Counted from the stretch's first letter, positions 26,957 to 36,274 are shown. The stretch is 64,000 nucleotides of DNA from Streptomyces sp. A012304 (GCF_026008495.1 NZ_BQUN01000034.1:90717-154716), one strand, 5' to 3'. A program made the numbers and translations. The notes: generated from the letters alone by a model not told the origin.

Positions 26957-28360
26957 GTGCCCGACTTCGACATGCTCGTCCTCGGATCCGGTCCGGGCGG
27001 TCAGAAGGCCGCCATCGCCGCGGCCAAACTGGGCCGCCGAGTCGCCGTCGTCGACCGCCCCGACATGGTCGGCGGGGTCTCCCTCCACACCGGCACCATC
27101 CCTTCGAAGACCTTGCGTGAGGCGGTCCTGTACCTGACCGGCCTCACCCAGCGCGACCTCTACGGGCAGAGCTACCGCCTGAAGGAGGACATCACCGTCG
27201 CCGACCTGACCGCGCGCACCCAGCATGTGGTCGGCCGTGAAGTCGACGTCATCCGCAGCCAGTTGTCCCGCAACCACGTCGCCCTGTTCGCCGGCACCGG
27301 CCGGTTCGTGGACGACCGCACGGTCGCCCTGAGCGAGACGGGCGGGCGGGAGCGGCGGCTCAGCGCCGAGCACATCGTGATCGCGACCGGCACCCGGCCC
27401 GCGCGGCCGCCGAGCGTGGAGTTCGACGGGCGCACGATCCTCGACTCCGACAACGTGCTGACGCTGGAGCGGGTGCCGCGGTCCCTGGTGATCGTGGGCG
27501 CCGGGGTGGTCGGCATGGAGTACGCGTCGATGTTCGCCGCCCTGGGCAGCAAGGTGACGGTGGTGGAGAAGCGGTCCGGGATGCTCGACATGTGTGACGT
27601 CGAGGTCGTCGAGTCGCTCAAGTACCACCTGCGGGACCTGGCGGTGACGTTCCGCTTCGGGGAGACGGTGGCGGCCGTCGAGCGGCATCCGCGGGGCGCG
27701 CTCACCGTGCTGGAGAGCGGCAAGAAGATCCCGGCGGACGTGGTGATGTACTCGGCGGGCCGCCAGGGCCTGACCGAGGGGCTCGACCTGGACAGGGCGG
27801 GGCTGGTGGCGGACGCGCGCGGGCGGATCGCGGTCGACGAGCACTACCGCACCCGGGTGCCGCACATCTACGCGGTCGGGGATGTCATCGGCTACCCGGC
27901 GCTGGCCGCGACGGCGATGGAGCAGGGCCGCGCGGCGGCCTACCACGCCTGCGGCGAGCCCGTCGGGCGGATGCACCGGCTCCAGCCGATCGGCATCTAC
28001 ACCATTCCGGAGATCAGCTTCGTCGGCCGGACGGAGGACCGGCTCACCGAGGACCGGGTGCCGTTCGAGGTGGGCGTCGCCCGCTACCGCGAGCTGGCCC
28101 GCGGGCAGATCATCGGCGACGCGCACGGCGTGCTCAAGCTGCTGGTCTCCCCCGAGGACCGGACCCTGCTCGGGGTGCACTGCTTCGGCAGCGGCGCGAC
28201 CGAGCTGATCCACATCGGTCAGTCGGTGATGGGCCTGGGCGGCACGGTCGACTACCTCGTCGACGCGGTGTTCAACTACCCGACGCTCGCGGAGTCCTAC
28301 AAGGTCGCCGCCCTCGACGCCACCAACCGGCTGCGGCAGTTGGACCGGATCGGGGACTGA
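26957..28360 (+). CDS. sthA: soluble pyridine nucleotide transhydrogenase (Si-specific)
   Basis: A 467-residue FAD flavoprotein of the disulfide reductase superfamily. It has an N-terminal FAD Rossmann fold ([20 protein letters not shown]), a central NAD(P) fold ([21 protein letters not shown]), the second FAD motif [10 protein letters not shown] and a C-terminal dimerisation domain. The redox-active CxxxxC is absent: the equivalent region reads [13 protein letters not shown], with both cysteines missing. That fits SthA enzymes, which pass hydride between NADPH and NAD+ through FAD alone. GTG 26957 lies just behind a purine-rich GGAGGG. Cytosolic role: balancing NADPH and NADH. Confidence 0.88.
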   Translation: MPDFDMLVLGSGPGGQKAAIAAAKLGRRVAVVDRPDMVGGVSLHTGTIPSKTLREAVLYLTGLTQRDLYGQSYRLKEDITVADLTARTQHVVGREVDVIRSQLSRNHVALFAGTGRFVDDRTVALSETGGRERRLSAEHIVIATGTRPARPPSVEFDGRTILDSDNVLTLERVPRSLVIVGAGVVGMEYASMFAALGSKVTVVEKRSGMLDMCDVEVVESLKYHLRDLAVTFRFGETVAAVERHPRGALTVLESGKKIPADVVMYSAGRQGLTEGLDLDRAGLVADARGRIAVDEHYRTRVPHIYAVGDVIGYPALAATAMEQGRAAAYHACGEPVGRMHRLQPIGIYTIPEISFVGRTEDRLTEDRVPFEVGVARYRELARGQIIGDAHGVLKLLVSPEDRTLLGVHCFGSGATELIHIGQSVMGLGGTVDYLVDAVFNYPTLAESYKVAALDATNRLRQLDRIGD

Positions 28361-28369
28361 CGGCCCGGA

Positions 28370-28843
28370 CTACGGCAGGTCGTCCTCGTCGACCACGTGG
28401 ACGGCGGCCTCCTCCGCGCCCGCGGCGCCGCCGTCCACTCCGACGTCGGTGGCGACCTCCTCCTTGGTGGCGTCGGTGCGGGCGCCCTCGTCGGGGGCGA
28501 CCAGGCGGCCGGCACGGTCCCGGCCCGCCTCGGGGTCGACGGGCTCGCCCTCGCCCCCGGGGAGGTCGCCGATCCCGTCACCGACGGGCGCCTGCACGTC
28601 CGGGACCTCCTGGGCGAGGCGCTGGTCGAGGCTCTCGCCGTCGTGCTGTTCGGCCGCGGTGGTGCCGTGCTTGGTGACGCCGAGCGGCTTCTCCGGCGGG
28701 GAGTAGCCCTCGTCCAGGGTGTCGTCGTAGGTGCGTTCGTCGAGGGCGTCCTGGAGGTCGAGCGGGGCGGCGTCCTCCTGCTCCTCGTTGGTGCCGGTGG
28801 GCTGGTAGGCGTCGTCGCCGGTCGTCTCGGGTTCCGTACCCAT
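28370..28843 (-). CDS. DUF5709 domain protein
   Basis: A 157-residue, highly acidic, low-complexity protein (TGTNEEQEDAAPLDLQDALD, YDDTLDEGYSPPEKPLGVTK, GESLDQRLAQEVPD). The TYDDTLDEGYSPPEKP and LDQRLAQEVPD blocks mark DUF5709, an actinobacterial family of unknown function. It looks intrinsically disordered and soluble. The ATG at 28843 is preceded by GGAGG. It is convergent with sthA, with nine bases between the stops. Confidence 0.85.
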   Translation of the reverse strand: MGTEPETTGDDAYQPTGTNEEQEDAAPLDLQDALDERTYDDTLDEGYSPPEKPLGVTKHGTTAAEQHDGESLDQRLAQEVPDVQAPVGDGIGDLPGGEGEPVDPEAGRDRAGRLVAPDEGARTDATKEEVATDVGVDGGAAGAEEAAVHVVDEDDLP

Positions 28844-29176
28844 CGAGGCCTCCCTGCTGGTGTCGGGGCTGCGTTGTCCCCGTTCGCGTATCCCGTCACG
28901 CGGGCCCCAACCACGGCACATGCCAACAGCACGGGCGGGCGCGGACGTTACCCGTCCGTCAATCTTGAAAGCTCAATCGTCTTGGCTATCATCACTCGCA
29001 CACTCGGTGTGACCGTCCCTCGACGCAGGGTGGACGGTGCCCACCGCGCCCTTCCCCGCCCGTGCCCCGAGGTCATCCCCCGGCGGCCCGCGGCGGCGCA
29101 CCACCCGCCACCCCCCATTGGCGCCGCCGGACCGTTCCCTGCCCCGGCGGTGTGCACGACGGAAAGCAGCGCGACC
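28844..29176. other. 333-bp divergent intergenic region
   Basis: This separates DUF5709 (minus) and the amino-acid permease (plus). Its AT-rich centre holds the sigma-70-like promoter annotated at 28965. Bases 28993-29176 form a Pro/Arg-rich-looking leader that stays open in the permease frame but has no conserved sequence, so I treat it as untranslated. No hairpin or riboswitch was recognised. Confidence 0.55.
28965..28992 (+). promoter_or_regulatory. housekeeping-type promoter for the amino-acid permease
   Basis: TTGAAA at 28965-28970 and TATCAT at 28987-28992 are separated by 16 bases, close to the -35/-10 consensus. The -35 overlaps TTGAAAGCTCAA, whose TTGA/TCAA ends form a small inverted repeat that could be an operator. 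Transcription would start near 28999, giving a leader of about 180 nt before the permease start. Confidence 0.55.
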
Positions 29177-30646
29177 ATGGGCAACAACAGCAGAGGGCTG
29201 CGGTCGAACGCCCTCGGCACGTTCGACACGGTGGTGATGGCCGTCGCGGGCAGCGCGCCCGCGTACTCGATCGCCGCCACCACCGCCGTCCTCGCGGGCG
29301 CGGTGGGCCTGGCCGGCCCGGCGGCGCTGCTGTACTGCGCGATCCCGATGCTGGGCATCGCGGTGGCGTTCAGCCGGCTGAGCCGGATCGACGTCAACGC
29401 GGGCGCGAGCTACTCGTGGGTGGGGCGGACGCTCCATCCGTTCCTGGGGTTCGTCAGCGGCTGGGCGCTGGTGGTGTCGACGACGATCTTCATGGTGGCG
29501 GGTTCGCTGCCGGCCGGGTCGATGACGCTCGCCCTGTTCGACGAGGGCCTGGCCGACGACACGGCGCTGTCGACCCTGGTGGGCGCCGCCTGGTTCCTGG
29601 TGATGCTGGGGGTGGTGCTGGGCGGCGCCCGGCTCACCGTGCGGGCGCAGATCGTGATGACGGGCGTGGAGCTGGCCGTGCTGGCGCTGTTCGCGGTGCT
29701 GGCGTTCCTGCACACGGACAACGCCCGGGTGTTCGACTGGTCCTGGCTGGGCTTCGACCAGTTCGACGGGGTGTCCGGGTTCGCGGCGGGAGCGCTGGTC
29801 GCGGCGTTCTACTACTGGGGCTGGGACGTCACCAGCAACCTCAGCGAGGAGACCCGGAACAGCCGCCGTACGACCGGGCTCGCCGGTGTGCTCGGCGTGG
29901 TCGTCGTCTTCCTGCTCTTCGAGGTCTTCACCATCGCGGTGAACATCGTCCTCAGCGGGCGGCAGATCCAGGAGAACGGCGCGAACGTGCTGGCCGTGCT
30001 CGGCGAGGAGGTGTGGCCGGGCTGGGGCGGGAAGCTGCTGATCGTCGCCGTGCTGCTGTCCACCGTCGCCACGCTGGAGACGACTCTCGTCCAGGTCAGC
30101 CGCTCGCTGTTCGCGATGGGCCGCGACCGCACGATGCCGTCGGCGCTGGGCCGGGTGCACCGCACGTGGAACACGCCGTACGTCGCCGTCGGCGCGGTCG
30201 GCGCGGTGGCGCTGGTGATGCTCGTCGCCGCCAACGCGCTGGGCTCGGTGGGTGACATCCTCAGCGAGGCGATCTCGGCGATCGGTCTGCAGATCGCCGT
30301 GTACTACGGGCTCGCGGGTCTCGCGGCGGTCGTCGCCTACCGCCGGATGCTGTTCAGGTCCCCGGGGCACTTCCTGCTGGGCGGGGTGTGGCCGCTGGGC
30401 GGTGCCCTGTTCATGTTCTGGGTGTTCGCGGAGTCGCTGGGCCGGCTGAGTTCCGCGGCCGTCGCGATCGGTCTGGGCGGGCTCGCGGTGGGGCTGGTGC
30501 CGATGGTCTGGTACTGGCGGCAGGGCAGCGACTACTACCGGCCGGCCCGGCTCGACGCCTCGCGGACCGTGACCGCCGCCTATGTGCCCGAGGGGCGCGC
30601 GCCGGCGCTGTCTCCCGCCCACGAGGGTCTCCCCACCGACTTCTAG
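29177..30646 (+). CDS. APC family amino-acid permease
   Basis: A 489-residue polytopic transporter with about 12 membrane helices. VVMAVAGSAPAYSIAATT in the first helix is the unwound substrate-binding segment of APC-superfamily proteins. VNAGASYSWVGRTLHPFLGF, YYWGWDVTSNLSEETRNSRR and RSLFAMGRDRTMP are typical APC/YjeH-like signatures. It would import an amino acid or amine by proton coupling. The ATG at 29177 follows GGAAAG. The next gene begins 12 bases after the stop, so they form an operon. Confidence 0.88.
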   Translation: MGNNSRGLRSNALGTFDTVVMAVAGSAPAYSIAATTAVLAGAVGLAGPAALLYCAIPMLGIAVAFSRLSRIDVNAGASYSWVGRTLHPFLGFVSGWALVVSTTIFMVAGSLPAGSMTLALFDEGLADDTALSTLVGAAWFLVMLGVVLGGARLTVRAQIVMTGVELAVLALFAVLAFLHTDNARVFDWSWLGFDQFDGVSGFAAGALVAAFYYWGWDVTSNLSEETRNSRRTTGLAGVLGVVVVFLLFEVFTIAVNIVLSGRQIQENGANVLAVLGEEVWPGWGGKLLIVAVLLSTVATLETTLVQVSRSLFAMGRDRTMPSALGRVHRTWNTPYVAVGAVGAVALVMLVAANALGSVGDILSEAISAIGLQIAVYYGLAGLAAVVAYRRMLFRSPGHFLLGGVWPLGGALFMFWVFAESLGRLSSAAVAIGLGGLAVGLVPMVWYWRQGSDYYRPARLDASRTVTAAYVPEGRAPALSPAHEGLPTDF

Positions 30647-30658
30647 AGAGGGAACCGG

Positions 30659-31615
30659 ATGGCTCGGGGCCGTTTCGTTCCCGACTTCGACGTGGACTGC
30701 GGGGACACCGCGCTCTCCCTGGTCCGCCACGACATCGTCATCGGCCGCTGGCAGGGGCCGAGGGAGCTGCTGCGGGCGACCGGCGAGGACTGGGGCGCCC
30801 GGGGCCACCGGATCCGGCTGCTCGCCCAGGACTGCGCGGGCAGTTCGACGGTGGAGACGTGGCTCGCGGCCGAGCCGCACAGCGCCGACGCGCTGGTGCT
30901 GCGGGCGGCCACGGAGACCACCCGGGCGTTCAACCTGGCGATCGCCGCGGGCCGGGGCGTGCCGATCGACCGGAACCGCGTCGACTCGGCGGTGCTGGCC
31001 TGCCTCACGGCGGCCGACGCCTACCCCGAGGACCCGACGCCGTGGATCTCGCTGATCTCGGTCGCCCGGCTGTACCCGTCCGGGGTGCGTCGGCGTGAAC
31101 TGGCGCGCTGGTGGGACGAGTTGCACCGCCGGGATCCGTACAGCATGGAGGGCCACCTCCAGGTGCTGCACTACTACTCGGCGCGCTGGCACGGCACGCA
31201 CGGCCTGATGTACGACTTCGCGCGGGACGCGGCCGGCGTGGCCCCGCCGGGCTGTCCGCTGCCGGTGCTGGTGCAGTACGCCCGCGTCGAGGAGTACCGC
31301 TACGCCCTCGACGTGGCGCGGGGCCGGACGGCGGTGGGCCTCGCCCAGCACTGGTCCAACGACGGCGCCGTGGGCGACGTCCGCCGCACCTGGGACCGCT
31401 GGATCATGGGCCGCACCTCCGACGAGATCGCCCCCGCCGAACTGCGCGACCTCAACCACCTCACCCACGCGGCCTGTTCGGCGGGCGCGGCGGACCTCGC
31501 GGCCCCCCTGCTCCGGCTGCTCGGCCGTCGCGCCACCCGGACCCCGTGGTCCTACACCGGCGATCCCGTCCAGCAGATCCAGCGGTGGCGCAAGGAGTGG
31601 GAGGTACGCGCCTGA
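30659..31615 (+). CDS. hypothetical protein, operon partner of the permease
   Basis: A 318-residue soluble protein I do not recognise with certainty. It is helix-rich, with Ala/Leu/Arg repeats and aromatic patches (YSMEGHLQVLHYYSARWHG, ADAYPEDPTPWISLISVARL) suggesting a TPR-like or DUF4034-like helical scaffold. No signal or membrane span is present. The ATG at 30659 follows AGAGAGGG, 12 bases after the permease stop, so translation is probably coupled and a shared role in uptake or its control is inferred. It converges with the nickel permease gene, ten bases away. Confidence 0.7.
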   Translation: MARGRFVPDFDVDCGDTALSLVRHDIVIGRWQGPRELLRATGEDWGARGHRIRLLAQDCAGSSTVETWLAAEPHSADALVLRAATETTRAFNLAIAAGRGVPIDRNRVDSAVLACLTAADAYPEDPTPWISLISVARLYPSGVRRRELARWWDELHRRDPYSMEGHLQVLHYYSARWHGTHGLMYDFARDAAGVAPPGCPLPVLVQYARVEEYRYALDVARGRTAVGLAQHWSNDGAVGDVRRTWDRWIMGRTSDEIAPAELRDLNHLTHAACSAGAADLAAPLLRLLGRRATRTPWSYTGDPVQQIQRWRKEWEVRA

Positions 31616-31625
31616 GGCGCCGCGG

Positions 31626-32783
31626 TCACGGGCCCTCCTCGCCTGGTCCGCCCGGCCGCGGGCGGGCCGGGCCCGCCGTCCACTTCTCCTCCACGCGGGC
31701 CCTCCGCCACACCACCAGGGCGGCGATCCAGGTGACGCCGAACAGGCCGACGATGACGAAGCCGAGGGTGTTCAGGTCGAGCGCGCTGATCCAGTCCCAG
31801 AACGGGCCGCGCAGGTCGAGCTCTTCCGCGAGCAGGCCGAGGAGTTCGACGGTGCCGATGAGCAGGGCGACGGCGACGGACAGGCCGGTGACGGTGAGGT
31901 TGTAGTAGACCTTGCGGACCGGCCGGGAGAAGGCCCAGCCGTAGGCGAAGTTCATGAAGGTGCCGTCGACGGTGTCCAGGAGGGACATGCCGGCGGCGAA
32001 GAGGACGGGCAGGCACAGGATCGCGTACCAGGGCAGCCCGGAGGCGGCCCCCGAACCGGCCAGGACCAGCAGGGCGACCTCGGTGGCGGTGTCGAAGCCC
32101 AGGCCGAACAGCAGTCCGAGCGGGTACATCTGCGCCGGCCTGGTCACCGAGGCCATGACCCGGCCGAGGAGGCGGTTGAGGAAGCCGCGGTTGTTGAGCT
32201 GTTCCTCCAGCGCGGCCTCGTCGTAGCGGCCCGAGCGCATCTGCCGGAAGACCTTCCAGATGCCCGCCAGGACGACCAGGTTGATCGCCGCGATGAGGTA
32301 GAGGAACGCCCCGGAGACCGTCGTACCGATCAGGCCGGCGTCGTGGAGGCGGGAGCCGTCGTCGCGGACCGGTCCGGCGAGGGACTTCACGCCGAGCGAG
32401 AGCAGCAGGGCCAGCGCGAAGACGACGCTGGAGTGGCCGAGGGAGAACCAGAACCCGACCGACAGCGGGCGCTCGCCCTCCCCCATCAGCTTGCGGGTGG
32501 TGTTGTCGATCGCCGCGATGTGGTCGGCGTCGAAGGCGTGCCGCAGGCCGAGCGTGTACGCGGTCACGCCGATGCCGATGCCGAAGGTCTTCTCACCGAT
32601 GGCGTAGTGGTGCGGCACGACGACCGCGACGAGCGTGACCCAGCCGATCACGTGCAGCCCCACGACCACGGCGGCCATCCCGCCCACCCTGATCCACTCC
32701 TGCCGCGTCAGGGAGCCTCGGACGCGGCGCCACGCCGTGGTGGCGGGGAGGAGGGGTGGAGCGGAGTCAGGGGCGGCCGTCAT
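31626..32783 (-). CDS. NiCoT (HoxN/NixA) nickel/cobalt permease
   Basis: A 385-residue integral membrane transporter with about eight helices. The signature HAFDADHI (His82 to His88) in the second helix is the metal-recognition motif of NiCoT permeases, and GFDTATE, FAAGMSLLDTVDG and LGHSSVVF are the other family motifs. It imports Ni2+ or Co2+, needed for example for urease, Ni-superoxide dismutase or cobalamin. The start at 32783 (MTAAPDSAPP) is favoured because the metal-regulator box lies 67-83 bases upstream. The C-terminal tail is Pro/Arg-rich and cytoplasmic. Confidence 0.92.
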   Translation of the reverse strand: MTAAPDSAPPLLPATTAWRRVRGSLTRQEWIRVGGMAAVVVGLHVIGWVTLVAVVVPHHYAIGEKTFGIGIGVTAYTLGLRHAFDADHIAAIDNTTRKLMGEGERPLSVGFWFSLGHSSVVFALALLLSLGVKSLAGPVRDDGSRLHDAGLIGTTVSGAFLYLIAAINLVVLAGIWKVFRQMRSGRYDEAALEEQLNNRGFLNRLLGRVMASVTRPAQMYPLGLLFGLGFDTATEVALLVLAGSGAASGLPWYAILCLPVLFAAGMSLLDTVDGTFMNFAYGWAFSRPVRKVYYNLTVTGLSVAVALLIGTVELLGLLAEELDLRGPFWDWISALDLNTLGFVIVGLFGVTWIAALVVWRRARVEEKWTAGPARPRPGGPGEEGP

Positions 32784-32910
32784 GGGCGGGAGGATCCTTC
32801 CGGCGGGACGAACGGCCGCGTTCAGCAGCCTCGCGCCATCCTCCAGCACCTGCAAGTCATGTGCAGTAAAGCCCGTGACAGGTCTTCACCACGACTGCGG
32901 AAAGTCCCGG
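32784..32910 (-). promoter_or_regulatory. promoter region with Nur-like box for the nickel permease
   Basis: Bases 32850-32866 read CTGCAAGTCATGTGCAG on the plus strand, a CTGCA-N7-TGCAG palindrome. It fits the published Streptomyces Nur box pattern tTGCaA-N5-ttGCAA, for the Fur-family nickel repressor, with one mismatch at each outer position. Its place between the proteasome gene and the nickel permease start makes repression by Nur under nickel excess likely. The assignment is inference from motif and target function. Confidence 0.6.
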
Positions 32911-33765
32911 CTAGGGCGCCGCGTTCGGTCCGTCCGGCCTGGCGCGGCGCTGTTCGACCATCTCGCGGCTCAGCCGCTCCGTCTCCGGCTCCGGCAGCCG
33001 CTCGAAACCGTCCTCGGTGATGACCGACACGATGGGATAGATCCGGCGGTGGAGGTCCGGGCCGCCGGTCGCGGAGTCGTCGTCCGCCGCGTCGTACAAG
33101 GCCTGCAACGCCGCGAGGGCGGCCTCCCGCCGGTCCATGCCCGTGCGGAACAGCTTCTTCAACGCGCCCCGGGCGTACGGCGATCCGGAGCCCTCGGCGT
33201 GGAAGTCCGTCTTCTCGTACAGGCCGCCGACGACGTCGAAGCTGAAGATGCGGCCGCGGCCGCCCTCGGGCGCCGACGGGTCGTAGCCGGTGAGCAGCGG
33301 CACGACGGCGAGGCCCTGCATGGCCTGGCCGAGGTTCTGCCGAAGCATGGTGGCCAGGCGTCGCGCCTTCCCGTCGAGCGTCATGGCGGTGCCCTCGATC
33401 TTCTCGAAGTGCGCCAGCTCCACCTGGTAGAGCTTCACCATGTCCACGGCGAGGCCGACGGTCCCGGCGAAGGCGACGGCCGTGTAATCGTCCGCGGGGT
33501 GCACCTTCTCCAGGTCGCGCTGGGCGATCAGGTTGCCCATGGTGGCCCTGCGGTCGCCGGCGATCAGCACGCCGTCGCGGTAGGTGAGGGCCAGCACGGT
33601 GGTGCCGTGCGGCACCTGGTCGTCCGCGGCCCGCACGCCGTCCGGGAGGATCCGGCGGGTGCTGAGCAGTTCCGGGCGGTGCGCCGCCAGGAACTCGGTG
33701 AAGGACGAACTGCCCGGAGTGAAGAACTCCTCCCCCAGCCGCCCGCCGTTCTCGTTCCACGTCAT
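32911..33765 (-). CDS. prcB: proteasome subunit beta (stand-alone)
   Basis: A 284-residue Ntn-hydrolase beta subunit of the actinobacterial 20S proteasome. The propeptide is 54 residues, and autocleavage at HGTTVLAL would expose Thr55 as the N-terminal nucleophile. Lys, Asp and Ser positions (GDRRATMGN, AVAFAGTVGLAVDM, GSGSPYARGALKK) match PrcB. The ATG at 33765 follows GGGGGAG. No pup, prcA, dop, pafA or arc gene is within the window, so this is either a second beta subunit or a relocated one; most streptomycetes keep prcB beside prcA and pup. Assembly with an alpha subunit encoded elsewhere is required. Confidence 0.88.
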   Translation of the reverse strand: MTWNENGGRLGEEFFTPGSSSFTEFLAAHRPELLSTRRILPDGVRAADDQVPHGTTVLALTYRDGVLIAGDRRATMGNLIAQRDLEKVHPADDYTAVAFAGTVGLAVDMVKLYQVELAHFEKIEGTAMTLDGKARRLATMLRQNLGQAMQGLAVVPLLTGYDPSAPEGGRGRIFSFDVVGGLYEKTDFHAEGSGSPYARGALKKLFRTGMDRREAALAALQALYDAADDDSATGGPDLHRRIYPIVSVITEDGFERLPEPETERLSREMVEQRRARPDGPNAAP

Positions 33766-33839
33766 CGTGCTCCCCCTCGTCTCCGGTCCGGCCAACGGAC
33801 TCCTACCAGAGGCGGACCGCCGGGAAACGCGGGCAGGAC

Positions 33840-34781
33840 TCACAGTGCCCCGCGCCGCACGAGCAGCCCCAGCACCAGCAGGCCCGGCAGCAGCGGCAGC
33901 CACACGGTCAGCAGGCGGTAGCCGAGCACGGCGGAGGCGGCCGCGGCGGCCGGTGCGCCGGCCACGGCGAGGGCGAGTCCGAGGGCGGCGTCCAGGGAGC
34001 CGAGACCGCCCGGGGTGGGCAGCAGCGCGGCGGCGCTGCTCGCCGCGAGGTAGAGCAGCGCCACCCGGACCGGTGCCAGCGGCAGGGCGACCGCCCGGCT
34101 GACGGCGACCAGCACGAGCGCGTGCAGCAGGGCGAACCCCGCCGAACCGCCCCACAGGGCGGCCGCGCGGCGCGGGCAGGCGTGGACGGCCCGCACGTCC
34201 GCGACCACGGCGGCCAGCACCCGTCGGCAGCGCGGCCACAGCCGCCGGCCCAGCAGGACGGTCCCGCCGACCGCCACGACGACCACGGCCGCCCATGCCC
34301 CGGAGTCGGGCGGCGTCCGCAGCACCCCCGGGCAGGCGGCGGCGAGGGCGACGATCAGGGCGCCGCGCGCCGCGCCGCCCGCGGTGGCCTTGACCGCGAC
34401 GGCGGTCGCCGCCCGGCCGGCCGGCAGTCCGCAGCGCATGAGGAAGCGGAGGTTCACGGCGCCCGCGCCGAGCCCGGCGGGCAGTACGTGGTTGGCGGCG
34501 CAGGCGGCGAACTGCGCGGCCACGAGCCGCCCCGGCGGCAGCCGCCGCAGTACGGCGCCCTGCTGGGCGAGGGACGCGCACAGCCAGGTCCCGGCCGCGG
34601 CCGCCGCGGCCGCCAGCAGCCAGCCCTGGTGGGCGACCGCGAGCCGCAGGGCGCCGGTCTCCAGCACCGGCCAGTGCCGGTGGGCCAGGTACCCGGCGGC
34701 CACCAGGACGGCCAGGGTGAGGACGGTCTGCCAGTAGGCGCCTCTGCGTGCCGCCGCGACGGCGACCCGCTCGGACGTCAT
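33840..34781 (-). CDS. lysylphosphatidylglycerol synthase TM-domain (UPF0104) protein
   Basis: A 313-residue protein with about eight membrane helices. The pattern of AANHVLPAGLGAGAVNLRFLMR, near residues 95-116, and LLPTPGGLGSLDAALGLAL near the C-terminus is the PF03706-type flippase/LPG-synthase membrane domain. No GNAT-like LPG synthase domain is attached, so it may be a lipid-linked sugar or phospholipid flippase-like protein. Its start codon overlaps the stop of the upstream glycosyltransferase-like gene by four bases (ATGA), indicating coupled translation and a joint role in envelope glycolipid metabolism (inference). Confidence 0.82.
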   Translation of the reverse strand: MTSERVAVAAARRGAYWQTVLTLAVLVAAGYLAHRHWPVLETGALRLAVAHQGWLLAAAAAAAGTWLCASLAQQGAVLRRLPPGRLVAAQFAACAANHVLPAGLGAGAVNLRFLMRCGLPAGRAATAVAVKATAGGAARGALIVALAAACPGVLRTPPDSGAWAAVVVVAVGGTVLLGRRLWPRCRRVLAAVVADVRAVHACPRRAAALWGGSAGFALLHALVLVAVSRAVALPLAPVRVALLYLAASSAAALLPTPGGLGSLDAALGLALAVAGAPAAAAASAVLGYRLLTVWLPLLPGLLVLGLLVRRGAL

Positions 34782-36274
34782 GCCGGCCCGTTCCCGGGGG
34801 CCAGGGGCGCGACATGCAGATCGAGGCGCGCGGACGGGTGGCGCTCCCAGCCGCGGGCGTACGCGGGCGGGGCGACGCCCGGCCGGGTCAGCACCGCGGT
34901 CGGGATCCGGCGGGCGGTGTCCACGATGCCCTCGACGGTGGTGTTGGCGTTGTGGCCACGCGGGTTGACGGAGCGGCAGCCGGTGTAGAAGGCGATGGGG
35001 ACGGCGTCGACCCCGGTGAGCCGGCAGGGTGGGCGGACGCCCTGCCGGTGCAGGTCCGCGGCGACGCGGCTCCAGTCGCCGCGGCCGGCGGCGGTGCGGT
35101 CCACCAGCCGGTCCAGGACGGCGTACTGCACCGCCAGATGCCCGGCCAGGCCCAGCGCGACGAGCGCGGCGGCGGCCGGACGCCATCGGCCGTTCGTCCC
35201 GGTCACCAGGTGGAAGAGGGCGTCGGCGACGGGGATGGCGAGCAGGAGGTAGGCGGGCTGGAGGAAGCGGGGCGCCGCGTAGCCGATCAGGAACAGGTAG
35301 GGCAGGGCCGCCGTCGTGGCACAGGCGAGCAGGAGCAGGGTCGGGAGGGTGCGCCCGGCCCGGATCGCGATCACCAGGCCGACGGCGGCGAGCACCGGGA
35401 GGACGAACCACCAGGTCATGACGGCCGGATGGGGCAGTGAGCCGGTGCACGGGCGGCACAGGCCCCGGCCGGCGAGGCTGCGCAGCTGGTCGTCGACGGC
35501 GAAGTGCCAGCCGAGGCCGCCCTGGATGCGGGAGCCCTCGGCCAGCCGCTCCAGCGGGCCGCCGTGGGAGAGGAAGGCTTCGATCACCCACTGCCCGATG
35601 CCGGTGGCGAGCCCGGCCAGGAACACGAGCGCGAGGCGCAGCCGTCGGCCCGCCGCCACCAGGACGAGCAGCGGCAGGCTCGTCCACACGGCGTCGGTCG
35701 GCCGCATCCAGGCCATGAGCGCGCCGCCCGCCGCCACGCCCCACAGGGCGGCCCGGTCGCGGTGGTCGGCGTAGGCCCGCAGGCAGCAGCCGACGCAGGT
35801 CAGGGCGCCGATCGCGACCCAGTAGTTGGGCATGGCCGCCGGGCCGTAGAAGAGGGTGATCCACAGGGTGGCGAAAAGGGCGCCGGCGGCGGCCAGGACC
35901 CGGGCGGGGAAGAGTCCGCGCCACACGCGCAGGGCCAGGTACAGGGCGAGACCGGACAGCAGCGCGAGGTAGACCCGCAGCAGCTCGCCGGAGGTCGACC
36001 AGGTGGTGATCGGCGCCACGAGCAGCGAGACGCCCCGGGCGCGTGGCGCGCTGAAGAAGGCCGGGGGCGCCTGGGCGCTGTTCTGGCTGATGTACACGGC
36101 CTCGTCCCAGCCGATGCCCAGGCCGGGGCGGACGAGGAGGAGCTGTGCCAGGGTGAAGGCGCCGGCCACGGCCGCGAGCAGCCACGCGCCGCGCGGGTGC
36201 CAGGACCCGCCCGGCACGGCCGCCGGTGTGCCGCGTCGCGCCCCGACGAGCAGGGCGTTCGTGCCGTGCGCCAT
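34778..36274 (-). CDS. GT-C-like polytopic membrane protein
   Basis: A 498-residue membrane protein with about ten helices. After the first helix the loop reads LGIGWDEAVYISQNSAQ; the D-E pair in the first extracytoplasmic loop is the pattern of GT-C glycosyltransferases (ArnT/PMT/DUF-type) that use polyprenyl-phosphate sugars. A soluble C-terminal segment carries YTGCRSVNPRGHNANTT. The ATG at 36274 follows GAGGGG; an in-frame ATG at 36313 is also possible. Coupled to the flippase-like gene, it may transfer a sugar outside the membrane. The donor and acceptor are unknown. Confidence 0.72.
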   Translation of the reverse strand: MAHGTNALLVGARRGTPAAVPGGSWHPRGAWLLAAVAGAFTLAQLLLVRPGLGIGWDEAVYISQNSAQAPPAFFSAPRARGVSLLVAPITTWSTSGELLRVYLALLSGLALYLALRVWRGLFPARVLAAAGALFATLWITLFYGPAAMPNYWVAIGALTCVGCCLRAYADHRDRAALWGVAAGGALMAWMRPTDAVWTSLPLLVLVAAGRRLRLALVFLAGLATGIGQWVIEAFLSHGGPLERLAEGSRIQGGLGWHFAVDDQLRSLAGRGLCRPCTGSLPHPAVMTWWFVLPVLAAVGLVIAIRAGRTLPTLLLLACATTAALPYLFLIGYAAPRFLQPAYLLLAIPVADALFHLVTGTNGRWRPAAAALVALGLAGHLAVQYAVLDRLVDRTAAGRGDWSRVAADLHRQGVRPPCRLTGVDAVPIAFYTGCRSVNPRGHNANTTVEGIVDTARRIPTAVLTRPGVAPPAYARGWERHPSARLDLHVAPLAPGNGPA

